Source: an uncultured Methylococcaceae bacterium
Lineage (GTDB): Bacteria; Pseudomonadota; Gammaproteobacteria; Methylococcales; Methylomonadaceae
Reading direction: 5' to 3'
Assembly (NCBI GenBank): GCA_903903765.1
Contig: CAIVAH010000308.1
Coordinates: 1 to 6,093, forward strand
Length of the DNA stretch: 6,093 bases
The notes under the pieces are model-generated. The model had not been told where the DNA came from. It searched no databases and was given only the letters and a program-made list of their open reading frames with translations. Shown here one piece after another: positions 1 through 6,093 of this stretch (position 1 is the stretch's first letter; every line of letters starts with the position of its first letter). The position numbers were made by a program, and so were the translations under genes.

Positions 1-1473
1 AATGGTTCTGGCAAGTTTTAATATCCGGTGATAGGCTCGATGTGATAAACCGAATTTTTCCATAGCTTTTTCTAATAGTTGGTGACTAGACTCTGTTAAA
101 GTGCAAATTTGTTTTACTTCTTTTGCATTTAAGGCTGAGTTAGCTTTGCCACTTCTAGCTAAGGCTATATTTCTTGCTATACAAACTCTTTTCCTGATGG
201 TCGAACTGGTTTCTTCACCATCTGTAGCACCTTTTCGTAATATCTCATGCGAAACTCTTGGTACTTCTAGGTGCATGTCTATTCTATCTAGTAAGGGTCC
301 TGATACCTTGGCTCGATAGCGGCTGATTTGTTCTGAAGAACAGTGGCAACGTCCTGATTGATCGCCCAAATATCCGCATGGACAAGGATTCATCGCGGCT
401 ACTAACTGAAATCTTGCTGGAAAATCAACTTGTCTGGCTGCACGTGAGATGATGATATGTCCAGATTCTAAAGGTTCACGTAATACTTCAAGTACTTTTC
501 TATCAAATTCTGGTAGTTCATCTAAAAATAATGTGCCATTATGGGCTAAAGATATTTCCCCCGGTTTAGGGTTGCTTCCTCCACCCACCAGAGCAATAGC
601 AGAAGCTGTGTGATGGGGTGCTCTAAAAGGAGGTTTTAACCAATTGGCCACCACATTTAAGCCTTGGTCACTAATAGAGGCTATTGCCGCGCTTTCTTGT
701 GCTTGCTCTTCGGTTAATAATGGTAATATGCTTGGTAAACGTGCGGCTAACATGGATTTGCCTGTGCCGGGTGGGCCAATCAGCAGTAAATTATGAGAAC
801 CTGCTGCAGCAATTTCAAAAGCCCTCTTAACATGATATTGTCCATGTACATCTGCAAAGTCTAAGGTTTCATTATTATTGGTAACTTCATTATGTGGATT
901 GGATTCAACTAATATATTATTTATATTAGTGTCTTGGTTTGTAAGTGTAATTGGGTCATTTTGTTTAGAGTTTAAATATGCGCAAACTTCTAATAAATGA
1001 GTGGCGGGAATTAATTCAATGCCTTTAACTAAGGAGGCTTCTGCCATATTTTCTTTGGGTAAAATCAGTGTTCTTTGCGCTTTATGTGCTGCAATAGCAA
1101 TGGGTAGTACCCCTTTTATAGCGCGTAACTCTCCACCTAAAGATAGCTCACCTATGCATTCGTATTTATTTAGTTTGCTGCTGGGGATTTGTGCTGAGGC
1201 GGCTAATATACCTAGGGCAATAGCTAAGTCAAAACGACCTCCTTCTTTGGGCAAATCTGCTGGAGCTAGGTTTACAGTAATACGTTGAGCTGGGAAATCA
1301 AAGTGTGAGTTTAATAGAGCACCCCGGACGCGGTCTTTGCTTTCTTTAACGGCTGTCTCAGCTAAGCCGACCATATTTAAGCAGGGTAATCCGTTTGCTA
1401 TATGAACTTCCACCATTACTAATGGTGCTTTAATACCAGCGCGGCCTCGGCTAAATAATATTGCTAAGCCCAC
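1..1473 (-). CDS. comM: ComM / YifB-family Mg-chelatase-like AAA+ ATPase, C-terminus beyond the window
   Basis: ComM is a cytoplasmic hexameric AAA+ helicase that drives branch migration when incoming single-stranded DNA is integrated during natural transformation. It is also widespread in species not known to be competent. The frame is open for 491 codons to the window edge; E. coli YifB has about 506, so only some 15 residues seem missing. The N-terminal Lon-like/ChlI domain (about residues 1-165) carries the family blocks VEVHIANGLP and NLAPADLPKEGGR. After an asparagine-rich linker (about 171-204) come DFADVHGQ, the Walker A motif GPPGTGKS (233-240), Walker B LFLDE (315-319), and a Cys pattern at 364, 366, 376 and 378 (NPCPCG then CHC) that may bind metal. 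The end reads RAYHRILKLARTI, the sensor-2 region. The start is GTG at 1473: an in-frame TGA lies at 1485-1483, so no earlier start exists, and the protein then begins like YifB. No clear Shine-Dalgarno sequence precedes it. Confidence 0.96.
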   Translation of the reverse strand, partial: MGLAILFSRGRAGIKAPLVMVEVHIANGLPCLNMVGLAETAVKESKDRVRGALLNSHFDFPAQRITVNLAPADLPKEGGRFDLAIALGILAASAQIPSSKLNKYECIGELSLGGELRAIKGVLPIAIAAHKAQRTLILPKENMAEASLVKGIELIPATHLLEVCAYLNSKQNDPITLTNQDTNINNILVESNPHNEVTNNNETLDFADVHGQYHVKRAFEIAAAGSHNLLLIGPPGTGKSMLAARLPSILPLLTEEQAQESAAIASISDQGLNVVANWLKPPFRAPHHTASAIALVGGGSNPKPGEISLAHNGTLFLDELPEFDRKVLEVLREPLESGHIIISRAARQVDFPARFQLVAAMNPCPCGYLGDQSGRCHCSSEQISRYRAKVSGPLLDRIDMHLEVPRVSHEILRKGATDGEETSSTIRKRVCIARNIALARSGKANSALNAKEVKQICTLTESSHQLLEKAMEKFGLSHRAYHRILKLARTI

Positions 1474-1475
1474 GG

Positions 1476-1503
1476 GCTTATGTCACATAACATTATCATA
1501 AGC
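1476..1503 (-). promoter_or_regulatory. Inverted repeats and weak -10 candidate next to the comM start
   Basis: Two alternative inverted repeats overlap immediately upstream of the comM GTG. One is an odd-centred palindrome at 1478-1490, with arms TTATGT and ACATAA around a single C. The other pairs GCTTATG (1476-1482) with CATAAGC (1497-1503), 7 bp each with a 14-nt spacer. On the minus strand the second would form a stem ending 2 nt before the start codon, where a ribosome binding site would normally lie. A GATAAT hexamer (plus 1492-1497) could act as a -10 box giving a very short leader, but no good -35 box accompanies it. The repeats are directly visible; a regulatory role is inference and AT richness makes chance plausible. 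Confidence 0.3.
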
Positions 1504-1544
1504 ATCCTGATATTTTGTTGGTAGGGTAAGCCACTCGAGGTAAT

Positions 1545-1580
1545 AGTTGCTTTAGAGCTTTACTTTTGACTAAAGCAACT
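1545..1580. repeat. 11-bp perfect inverted repeat in the ubiK-comM gap
   Basis: AGTTGCTTTAG (1545-1555) is the exact reverse complement of CTAAAGCAACT (1570-1580), with a 14-nt loop. It starts 33 nt beyond the ubiK stop in the direction of ubiK transcription. Neither strand has a run of T after the second arm, so it is not a standard intrinsic terminator. It could be an mRNA-end stabilising or weak termination hairpin for the speE-ubiK transcript, or a binding site. The rest of the 1474-1612 gap contains no open frame that I can support. Confidence 0.55.
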
Positions 1581-1612
1581 TCAATAAAATTGGAGCGGAG
1601 GCGATAAGTTCT

Positions 1613-1870
1613 CTATGCTTCAGTGTTGCTAAACGAGGCTTCCATATCTGCAACACGTTTTTCTAGGTCTTCTAATTTGCTACGCGTTTTAGCTAACACC
1701 ATTTTTTGTACTTCAAACTCTTCACGAGTCACTAATTCTAATTTACCTAAGCCCGCTTGTAAGATGCCGTTAAAGGTTTTTTCTAAATCATCTTTTAAAG
1801 TCTTTAGACTAGGAGGAATAGCACCGGCTAAACGATTAGCAATATCATCAATAGCTTTTGGGTCAAACAT
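1613..1870 (-). CDS. ubiK: UbiK, ubiquinone biosynthesis accessory factor (BMFP / YqiC family)
   Basis: UbiK is a small cytoplasmic or membrane-associated accessory protein. In E. coli it partners with UbiJ and supports the multiprotein complex that carries out the late steps of aerobic ubiquinone synthesis. The 85-residue product matches YqiC/UbiK in length and plan. It has a short MFDPKAIDDIA opening, an amphipathic N-terminal half with the PP..LK..KDDLEK stretch, then the conserved LELVTREEFEVQK block (about residues 44-56; LDLVSREEFDVQ in E. coli). It ends in a heptad-like charged helix, LAKTRSKLEDLEKRVADME, that should form a coiled coil and trimerise. The start lies 19 nt after the speE stop, with a weak AGAGA (1883-1879) 8 nt upstream, so translation from a speE-ubiK message is likely. 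ubiK near comM also occurs in Pseudomonas, as far as I recall. Confidence 0.95.
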   Translation of the reverse strand: MFDPKAIDDIANRLAGAIPPSLKTLKDDLEKTFNGILQAGLGKLELVTREEFEVQKMVLAKTRSKLEDLEKRVADMEASFSNTEA

Positions 1871-1889
1871 GATTATAGTCTCTTTGGTT

Positions 1890-2738
1890 TTATTTAAGAA
1901 AAGCTTTTTTAAAAAACTCAGGTTGTGCTAATGAAGCTTTATGAATGTCCACATTATAGTAAACAGTTTCAAAGGCTTTGTTGGCACACGCTTCTTCTCT
2001 AAAAGCACTTAATGCGGTCTTGCTGGCAATCGTAGCACTCCACCAGCCTGATGGATACAAGCATTGTGGAAAAAATAGGGTTTTTAAATGCGTTAAGCCA
2101 CTGGCACTCATTGCATTACGCATTTCACCAATTAATGATAGGTTAAATAGCGCAGATTCACTTTGTTGTACGATCATACCGTTTTCTGATAAACAGTTAA
2201 AGCAATCGCGGTAAAAAGCTTCACTAAATAAGCCTAGGGCAGGCCCTACTGGGTCTGTGCTGTCAATAATAATAATATCAACGGAGTTGGGTGCTGCATC
2301 TTTTACCCATTTAATGCCGTCGATAAATTTTAAATCGGCTCTTGGGTCATTGTTTGATTCGCATAACTCAGGAAAGTAGATTTCTGCTAAGCGTGTTACG
2401 CGTTCATCAATATCAATTTGGATGGCTTGTTCTACACTGCTGTGTTTTAAAACTTCTCTTAAAGTTCCGCAATCACCACCACCAATAATCCATACAGTTT
2501 TAGGATCAGGATGCGTATATAAAGCCGGATGACTCATCATTTCATGATAAAAAAAGTTATCACGGGTAGAAACCATGGTGCAACCGTCAATAACCATTAA
2601 GTTACCGAAAGTTTCTGTTTCATAGATTTCTAGGTGTTGGAAATCAGATTGTTCTTCGTGTAGTTTTTGTTTTATTTTTAATGAGAAAGCCGATTGAGAG
2701 CCTGGGACAATTTCGGTAAACCATTCAGATGGGTTCAT
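1890..2738 (-). CDS. speE: Polyamine aminopropyltransferase (spermidine synthase)
   Basis: SpeE transfers the aminopropyl group of decarboxylated S-adenosylmethionine to a diamine, normally putrescine, giving spermidine and methylthioadenosine in the cytoplasm. The 282-residue length is normal. An N-terminal beta domain (about 1-60) precedes a Rossmann-like methyltransferase fold. Visible motifs are YHEMMSH (64-70), the nucleotide-binding loop GGGDCG (86-91), an IDID stretch in which D109 sits where most relatives have the ribose-binding Glu, DG (140-141), the catalytic gate DSTDPVGP (159-166, catalytic Asp expected at D159), and YPSGWW (228-233). The Cys in GGGDCG and the Asp for Glu look like lineage features, not damage. 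The ATG at 2738 follows an AGGA (2752-2749) with a 10-nt spacer, and an in-frame TAG sits at 2753-2751. The gene is divergent from speA, which makes agmatine. Substrate (putrescine or agmatine) cannot be settled from the sequence. Confidence 0.95.
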   Translation of the reverse strand: MNPSEWFTEIVPGSQSAFSLKIKQKLHEEQSDFQHLEIYETETFGNLMVIDGCTMVSTRDNFFYHEMMSHPALYTHPDPKTVWIIGGGDCGTLREVLKHSSVEQAIQIDIDERVTRLAEIYFPELCESNNDPRADLKFIDGIKWVKDAAPNSVDIIIIDSTDPVGPALGLFSEAFYRDCFNCLSENGMIVQQSESALFNLSLIGEMRNAMSASGLTHLKTLFFPQCLYPSGWWSATIASKTALSAFREEACANKAFETVYYNVDIHKASLAQPEFFKKAFLK

Positions 2739-2779
2739 GTAGCAAAGATCCTAAAAAATAAACGAATAAATAATGGTGC

Positions 2780-2785
2780 ATTATA
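2780..2785 (-). promoter_or_regulatory. Candidate -10 box for speE-ubiK
   Basis: Read on the minus strand, this is a perfect TATAAT hexamer inside the 87-bp speE-speA spacer. Transcription would begin near 2773, giving a leader of about 34 nt before the speE ATG. The -35 region is poor: TGCATA at an 18-nt spacing shares only three positions with TTGACA. On the plus strand the same AT-rich patch reads TATATT (2782-2787), so a speA promoter could overlap it, but that one also lacks a good -35 box. Confidence 0.45.
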
Positions 2786-2801
2786 TTAGAATTTCTTAAT
2801 C

Positions 2802-2813
2802 TTTATGCATAAA
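2802..2813. promoter_or_regulatory. 12-bp perfect palindrome in the speE-speA spacer, possible operator
   Basis: TTTATGCATAAA is its own reverse complement and ends 2 nt before the GGAG ribosome binding site of speA. Position and symmetry would suit a dimeric regulator acting on speA, or on both divergent genes. The half-site TTATG/CATAA also appears in the palindrome upstream of comM. This is direct observation for the symmetry and inference for any function; I do not recognise it as the site of a known regulator. Confidence 0.3.
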
Positions 2814-2815
2814 AC

Positions 2816-2819
2816 GGAG
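2816..2819 (+). promoter_or_regulatory. Shine-Dalgarno sequence fixing the GTG start of speA
   Basis: GGAG lies 6 nt before the GTG at 2826. An in-frame TAG at 2820-2822 excludes any earlier start, and no other start codon precedes the conserved YAIGNWGDGYF region, so the GTG assignment is firm. Confidence 0.8.
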
Positions 2820-2825
2820 TAGTCA

Positions 2826-4664
2826 GTGAATTTTAATCAGAGTAAAACATGGTCAACTGAGCAATCAGCAGAAACTTACGCCATTGGAAATTGGGGTGAT
2901 GGCTATTTTTCTATAAATTCAAACGGTCATGTGTGCGTAAAACCCAGTTCTGATAAATCGATTGAGTTAGATTTATACGAGATTGCACAATCTCTTAATG
3001 ATAAAAAATTATCTTTGCCGGTGTTAGTGCGTTTTACAGATATTTTAAAAGATCGGGTTACGCGTTTATCAGCCGCCTTTGCTAAAGCGTGTGCTAATAA
3101 CCATTATACCGGTCAATATACGCCTGTGTTTCCCATTAAAGTTAATCAACAACGTCAAGTGGTTGAAGGCATTTTAGCGGCAAATAATATTGGTTTAGAA
3201 GCGGGTAGTAAACCCGAGTTATTGGCAGTAATGGCTTTATCTAATAAAGGCGTGGTGGTTTGTAATGGCTATAAAGATAGAGCTTATATTCGCTTAGCCT
3301 TAATCGGTTTAAAGATGGGGCTTAATTTATATTTAGTCATAGAAAAGCCGCAAGAATTAGAGTTAATTATAGAAGAAGCGGCGCTGTTAAACGTTAAACC
3401 TCAGTTAGGGGTTAGGGTTAGGTTGTCCAGCATTAGTGCGGGTAAATGGCAAAATAGTGGCGGTGAAAAATCTAAGTTTGGTTTACACGCTTATGAAGTG
3501 TTGCAATTGCTGGAGCGTTTAAAATCAGTGTTTATGTTGGACTGCTTGCAGTTGTTGCATTTTCATATGGGTTCGCAAATTGCCAATATTCACGATATTA
3601 AAGTGGCCTTAAGAGAAGCTGGGCAGTTTTATGTAGAGTTACATCGTTTAGGCGCGACCGTAAAAATCATTGATGCGGGCGGTGGTTTGGGGGTGGATTA
3701 TGATGGCAGTCAATCTCGTAGAGAATCGTCTATTAATTACAGCTTAGATGAATATGCACAAAACATCGTGCGTAGTTTTGCTAAGTTATGTGCAGAAAAA
3801 GACATGCCGCAGCCGGATATTATCACGGAATCGGGTCGGGCTATCACAGCGCATCATGCAGTGTTAATTACTAATGTAACGGATATTGAGTCTGTATACA
3901 GTAATCAAACCGAGTTAGCGGCATTACCTGCCGTGAGTAATTTGGCGGAGCATTATCATGATGCGCAATTTAATTTAGCGGAAGCGCGGGCACGTTTTAC
4001 GCAAGATAAATTAAGTATTGCTGAGTTAGCGCATGTCGAAAATAACTATGCTTTAGTGTGTCAGCAAATTAAAGATCAGTTAGACCCCAGTATTCAAAGT
4101 GAAGAAACTATTTTAGATGAGTTAAATGAAAAATTAGCCGATAAGGTGTTTTGTAATTTTTCTTTGTTTCAATCGACACCCGATATTTGGGGTATTGATC
4201 AAATCTTCCCGATTATGCCGATTCATCGCTTGCAAGAACAGCCGGTGCGCAGAGCGGTGATTCAAGATTTAACCTGTGATTCTGATGGGCGTATTGATCA
4301 ATACATCGATGGTCAAAATCTTGAGAACACTTTGCCCTTGCATGTAATTAATCCTGATGAGCCGTATTTAATCGGCTTTTTTATGGTGGGTGCTTATCAA
4401 GAGATTTTGGGTGATATGCATAATCTGTTTGGCGATACGCATTCTATTAATATTAAAATTGATGAGCAAGGTTATCACTTTTTTGATCTGCAAGAGGGCG
4501 AGGATGTTAGCGATTTATTGGATTATGTACATATTAGTACCGAAGAGTTAAAAGCGGCGTATAGAGATAAATTAGCTAATAGCCCCTTAAGTGCCCAAGA
4601 ACGCCATGATTTTGAAGCAGAATTGGTGGCCGGCTTAACTTCTTATACGTATTTAGAGAAGTAA
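2826..4664 (+). CDS. speA: Biosynthetic arginine decarboxylase
   Basis: SpeA is the PLP- and Mg-dependent decarboxylase that converts arginine to agmatine and CO2, the first step of the agmatine route to polyamines. It belongs to the alanine racemase-like fold III family. The product has 612 residues against 658 in E. coli; the full catalytic core is present and the difference is within family variation. Visible features are the N-terminal YAIGNWGDGYF block (18-28), the PLP lysine K105 in VFPIKVNQQR, LGVRVRLSS followed by GKW..SGGEKSKFGL, HFHMGSQI (245-252), the phosphate-binding IDAGGGLGVDYDG (from 282), TESGRA (334-339), a helical insertion around 375-440, and the active-site cysteine C484 in TCDSDGRID. 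There is no signal peptide, which fits a cytoplasmic enzyme. It is divergent from speE, and dusA follows 9 nt after the stop. No speB-like agmatinase is present in the window. Confidence 0.97.
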   Translation: MNFNQSKTWSTEQSAETYAIGNWGDGYFSINSNGHVCVKPSSDKSIELDLYEIAQSLNDKKLSLPVLVRFTDILKDRVTRLSAAFAKACANNHYTGQYTPVFPIKVNQQRQVVEGILAANNIGLEAGSKPELLAVMALSNKGVVVCNGYKDRAYIRLALIGLKMGLNLYLVIEKPQELELIIEEAALLNVKPQLGVRVRLSSISAGKWQNSGGEKSKFGLHAYEVLQLLERLKSVFMLDCLQLLHFHMGSQIANIHDIKVALREAGQFYVELHRLGATVKIIDAGGGLGVDYDGSQSRRESSINYSLDEYAQNIVRSFAKLCAEKDMPQPDIITESGRAITAHHAVLITNVTDIESVYSNQTELAALPAVSNLAEHYHDAQFNLAEARARFTQDKLSIAELAHVENNYALVCQQIKDQLDPSIQSEETILDELNEKLADKVFCNFSLFQSTPDIWGIDQIFPIMPIHRLQEQPVRRAVIQDLTCDSDGRIDQYIDGQNLENTLPLHVINPDEPYLIGFFMVGAYQEILGDMHNLFGDTHSINIKIDEQGYHFFDLQEGEDVSDLLDYVHISTEELKAAYRDKLANSPLSAQERHDFEAELVAGLTSYTYLEK

Positions 4665-4665
4665 T

Positions 4666-4670
4666 GGAAG
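4666..4670 (+). promoter_or_regulatory. Shine-Dalgarno-like GGAAG before dusA, ambiguous start
   Basis: GGAAG sits just 3 nt before the ATG at 4674, which is unusually close, but 9 nt before an in-frame GTG at 4680, which is a usual spacing. It therefore favours GTG 4680 at least as well as the upstream ATG. The two proteins differ by only two residues. Confidence 0.45.
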
Positions 4671-4673
4671 CAG

Positions 4674-5699
4674 ATGAAAGTGAGTGAGGAAAATTTTAAA
4701 ACCGATACTTTGCATACAGATTGGCAATCATTAAATATGATGGATAGACGGTTTTCCGTTGCGCCCATGTTAGATTGGACGGATCGACACTGTCGGTATT
4801 TTCATCGTTTATTATCACAACATGCTTTGTTGTATACCGAGATGGTGACGACTGGGGCTTTAATTCATGGCGACAAGGATCGATTCTTGCAATTTAATGC
4901 CTCAGAAAATCCAGTAGCCTTCCAGTTAGGCGGGTGCAATCCTAAAGATTTAGCTTTATGCGCCAAGATGGTTGAAGAGTATGGTTATGATGAGATTAAT
5001 TTAAACGTTGGCTGTCCGAGTGATCGCGTGCAAAATGGTAGTTTTGGGGCTTGTTTAATGGCAGAACCGGCTTTAGTAGCAGAATGTATTGCCGCTATGG
5101 CAGCAGTGGTTTCTATTCCTGTGACTGTTAAATCAAGAATCGGTATTGATGATAAAGACTCTTATGACGAGTTGGTGCATTTTATAGGCACTATTGCCGA
5201 TACCGGCTGTAAAACGTTTATTGTGCATGCTAGAAAAGCCTGGTTAAAAGGTTTATCACCTAAGCAAAATCGCGAAGTACCCCCTTTAGATTATGAGCGT
5301 GTTTATCAGTTAAAACGCGACTTTCCACACTTACAAATTATCATTAATGGCGGTATCACTACACTAGAGCAGGTTCAAGAGATGTTGGCGTTTGTTGATG
5401 GTGTCATGGTGGGACGAGAGGCTTATCAGAATCCCTATATATTAGCTGAAGTGGACAATCTAATTTATGGTGATATAACAAAAGCGAATTGCCGGCAAGA
5501 TATTGTGCGGCAGTTGATCCCTTATATACAAGAACATCTCAGTTTAGGTTTGCGCCTTAATAATGTATCTCGGCATATTTTGGGATTATTTCATGGTGAA
5601 CTCGGTGCTAGAGGGTGGCGTAGACACCTGAGTGAGAATGCTTGTAAACCTGGTGCTGATGAGTCAGTTATCTTAAAAGCATTGGAATATACCTTGTAA
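4674..5699 (+). CDS. dusA: tRNA-dihydrouridine(20/20a) synthase DusA
   Basis: DusA is a flavoenzyme that uses FMN and NADPH to reduce uridine to dihydrouridine at positions 20 and 20a of the tRNA D-loop. The 341-residue product follows E. coli DusA closely: [18 protein letters not shown] (26-43), [18 protein letters not shown], the catalytic cysteine C114 in [25 protein letters not shown] (K153, R155), [20 protein letters not shown] (H185, K188), the FMN phosphate-binding INGGI and [12 protein letters not shown], then the C-terminal helical tRNA-binding domain ending in [12 protein letters not shown]. The SPKQNRE stretch and near-identity in these blocks favour DusA over DusB or DusC. It lies in the same frame as speA, separated by one TAA and three codons, and is probably cotranscribed. 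The first 25 residues are not conserved; besides ATG 4674 and GTG 4680, ATG 4737 or 4740 is possible but lacks a ribosome binding site. Confidence 0.95.
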   Translation: MKVSEENFKTDTLHTDWQSLNMMDRRFSVAPMLDWTDRHCRYFHRLLSQHALLYTEMVTTGALIHGDKDRFLQFNASENPVAFQLGGCNPKDLALCAKMVEEYGYDEINLNVGCPSDRVQNGSFGACLMAEPALVAECIAAMAAVVSIPVTVKSRIGIDDKDSYDELVHFIGTIADTGCKTFIVHARKAWLKGLSPKQNREVPPLDYERVYQLKRDFPHLQIIINGGITTLEQVQEMLAFVDGVMVGREAYQNPYILAEVDNLIYGDITKANCRQDIVRQLIPYIQEHLSLGLRLNNVSRHILGLFHGELGARGWRRHLSENACKPGADESVILKALEYTL

Positions 5700-5740
5700 G
5701 TTACGGGGTTTACTAAGTATGGCTCTAGGCTTATGGGTAG

Positions 5741-5749
5741 TGCTATACT
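5741..5749 (+). promoter_or_regulatory. Extended -10 promoter candidate for folE
   Basis: TGCTATACT contains the extended -10 element (TG, one base, then TATACT, one mismatch to TATAAT). Transcription would start near 5756 and give a leader of about 27 nt. The -35 region is not consensus, which is common for extended -10 promoters. The dusA-folE gap (5700-5782) shows no convincing terminator, so readthrough from speA-dusA may add to folE expression. Confidence 0.5.
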
Positions 5750-5782
5750 TTTAGCTATTTTTATTTATAGAGACAGAACACC

Positions 5783-6093
5783 ATGGAAGAGCATTTCGCA
5801 GGCATTATCAAAGCAGTAGGAGAAGATTTAACCCGAGAAGGTTTAATTGATACACCTAAAAGAGCTGCAAAAGCCTTTAAGTTTTTAAATAACGGTTATG
5901 AGAAATCCTTAGAAGAAGTTTTAAATGGCGCGATTTTTTCGGCTGATACCGAAGATATGGTCATTGTGAAGGATATTGAACTGTATTCTTTATGCGAACA
6001 TCATTTATTACCCTTTATTGGTAAATGTCATGTGGGTTATTTGCCGCAAGGTAAAGTACTAGGCTTATCTAAAGTGGCTCGTGTGATAGATAT
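5783..6093 (+). CDS. folE: GTP cyclohydrolase I (FolE), 5' part only, runs off the window
   Basis: FolE hydrolyses GTP to 7,8-dihydroneopterin triphosphate, the entry step to tetrahydrofolate and a source of pterin precursors for other pathways such as queuosine. The visible 103 codons cover the N-terminal helices with [17 protein letters not shown] (16-32), followed by the zinc and catalytic motif [18 protein letters not shown]. In it C71 and H74 are two of the three zinc ligands, and H73 corresponds to the catalytic histidine (Cys110, His112, His113 in E. coli). The sequence then reads [10 protein letters not shown], the start of the next conserved block; the third zinc ligand lies beyond the edge. 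The short N-terminus suggests the compact form of about 180-190 residues, not the 222-residue E. coli form. The ATG follows a weak AGAGA (5769-5773) at 9 nt, and an in-frame TAG at 5768-5770 bars an earlier start. A zinc-dependent type I enzyme (not FolE2) is clear. Confidence 0.96.
   Translation, partial: MEEHFAGIIKAVGEDLTREGLIDTPKRAAKAFKFLNNGYEKSLEEVLNGAIFSADTEDMVIVKDIELYSLCEHHLLPFIGKCHVGYLPQGKVLGLSKVARVID

Noticed and set aside
86..91. Cysteine within the SpeE GGGDCG loop (residues 86-91) as a sign of an inactive enzyme
   Set aside because: As far as I recall this form is shared by other gammaproteobacterial SpeE proteins, and the catalytic DSTDP motif is intact. The coordinates given are residue numbers of SpeE, not bases.
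101..319. Plus-strand open frame of 72 codons
   Set aside because: It lies antisense to the conserved C-terminal AAA+ core of comM, has no recognisable protein features, and is a shadow frame.
1001..1288. Plus-strand open frame of 95 codons with hydrophobic stretches
   Set aside because: It is antisense to the conserved Lon-like domain of comM, whose codons explain the sequence; the hydrophobicity comes from reading that region backwards.
1623..1931. Plus-strand open frame of 102 codons across ubiK
   Set aside because: It is antisense to ubiK and the end of speE, both strongly recognised; no independent coding signal was seen.
1978..2214. Plus-strand open frame of 78 codons
   Set aside because: It is antisense to the C-terminal part of speE and has no family resemblance.
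3405..3424. Telomere-like tandem TTAGGG units inside speA
   Set aside because: The bases simply encode the conserved L-G-V-R-V-R-L stretch of arginine decarboxylase, and there are only about three imperfect units.
5742..5766. Possible terminator GCTA-N6-TAGC followed by a T-rich stretch
   Set aside because: A 4-bp stem is too weak, and it overlaps the much better extended -10 candidate for folE.

Overview
The window looks like an ordinary chromosomal housekeeping segment from an AT-leaning gammaproteobacterium with heavy use of TTA, AAT and GAT codons. The assignment rests on three things: a BMFP-type UbiK, a ComM with the NPCPCG signature, and a DusA that follows the Escherichia coli protein almost line by line through its core. 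The SpeE resembles, from memory, the version found in Xanthomonas-like gammaproteobacteria (GGGDCG, STRDNF and YPSGWW blocks). No species can be named from the sequence. I saw no insertion sequence, phage gene, CRISPR array, tRNA or rRNA.

Layout. On the minus strand, read right to left, are speE (2738-1890), ubiK (1870-1613) and comM (1473 to the left edge, C-terminus cut off). speE and ubiK are 19 nt apart and probably share a transcript. comM follows after a 139-nt gap that holds an 11-bp inverted repeat and a second, short palindromic structure against the comM start. On the plus strand are speA (2826-4664), dusA (4674-5699, 9 nt after the speA stop and in the same frame) and folE (5783 to the right edge, C-terminal part cut off). 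folE appears to have its own extended -10 promoter.

Function. The two divergent units meet in an 87-bp spacer between speE and speA, both polyamine genes. SpeA makes agmatine from arginine, and SpeE transfers an aminopropyl group from decarboxylated S-adenosylmethionine. The agmatine-to-putrescine step and S-adenosylmethionine decarboxylase are not encoded here. The other genes serve unrelated housekeeping roles: ubiquinone biosynthesis (UbiK), branch migration in natural transformation (ComM), tRNA dihydrouridine formation (DusA) and tetrahydrofolate/pterin biosynthesis (FolE).

I found no convincing new biological system. The items most worth a second look are the possible substrate range of SpeE, the non-coding structures beside comM, the palindrome beside the speA ribosome binding site, and the uncertain start of dusA.
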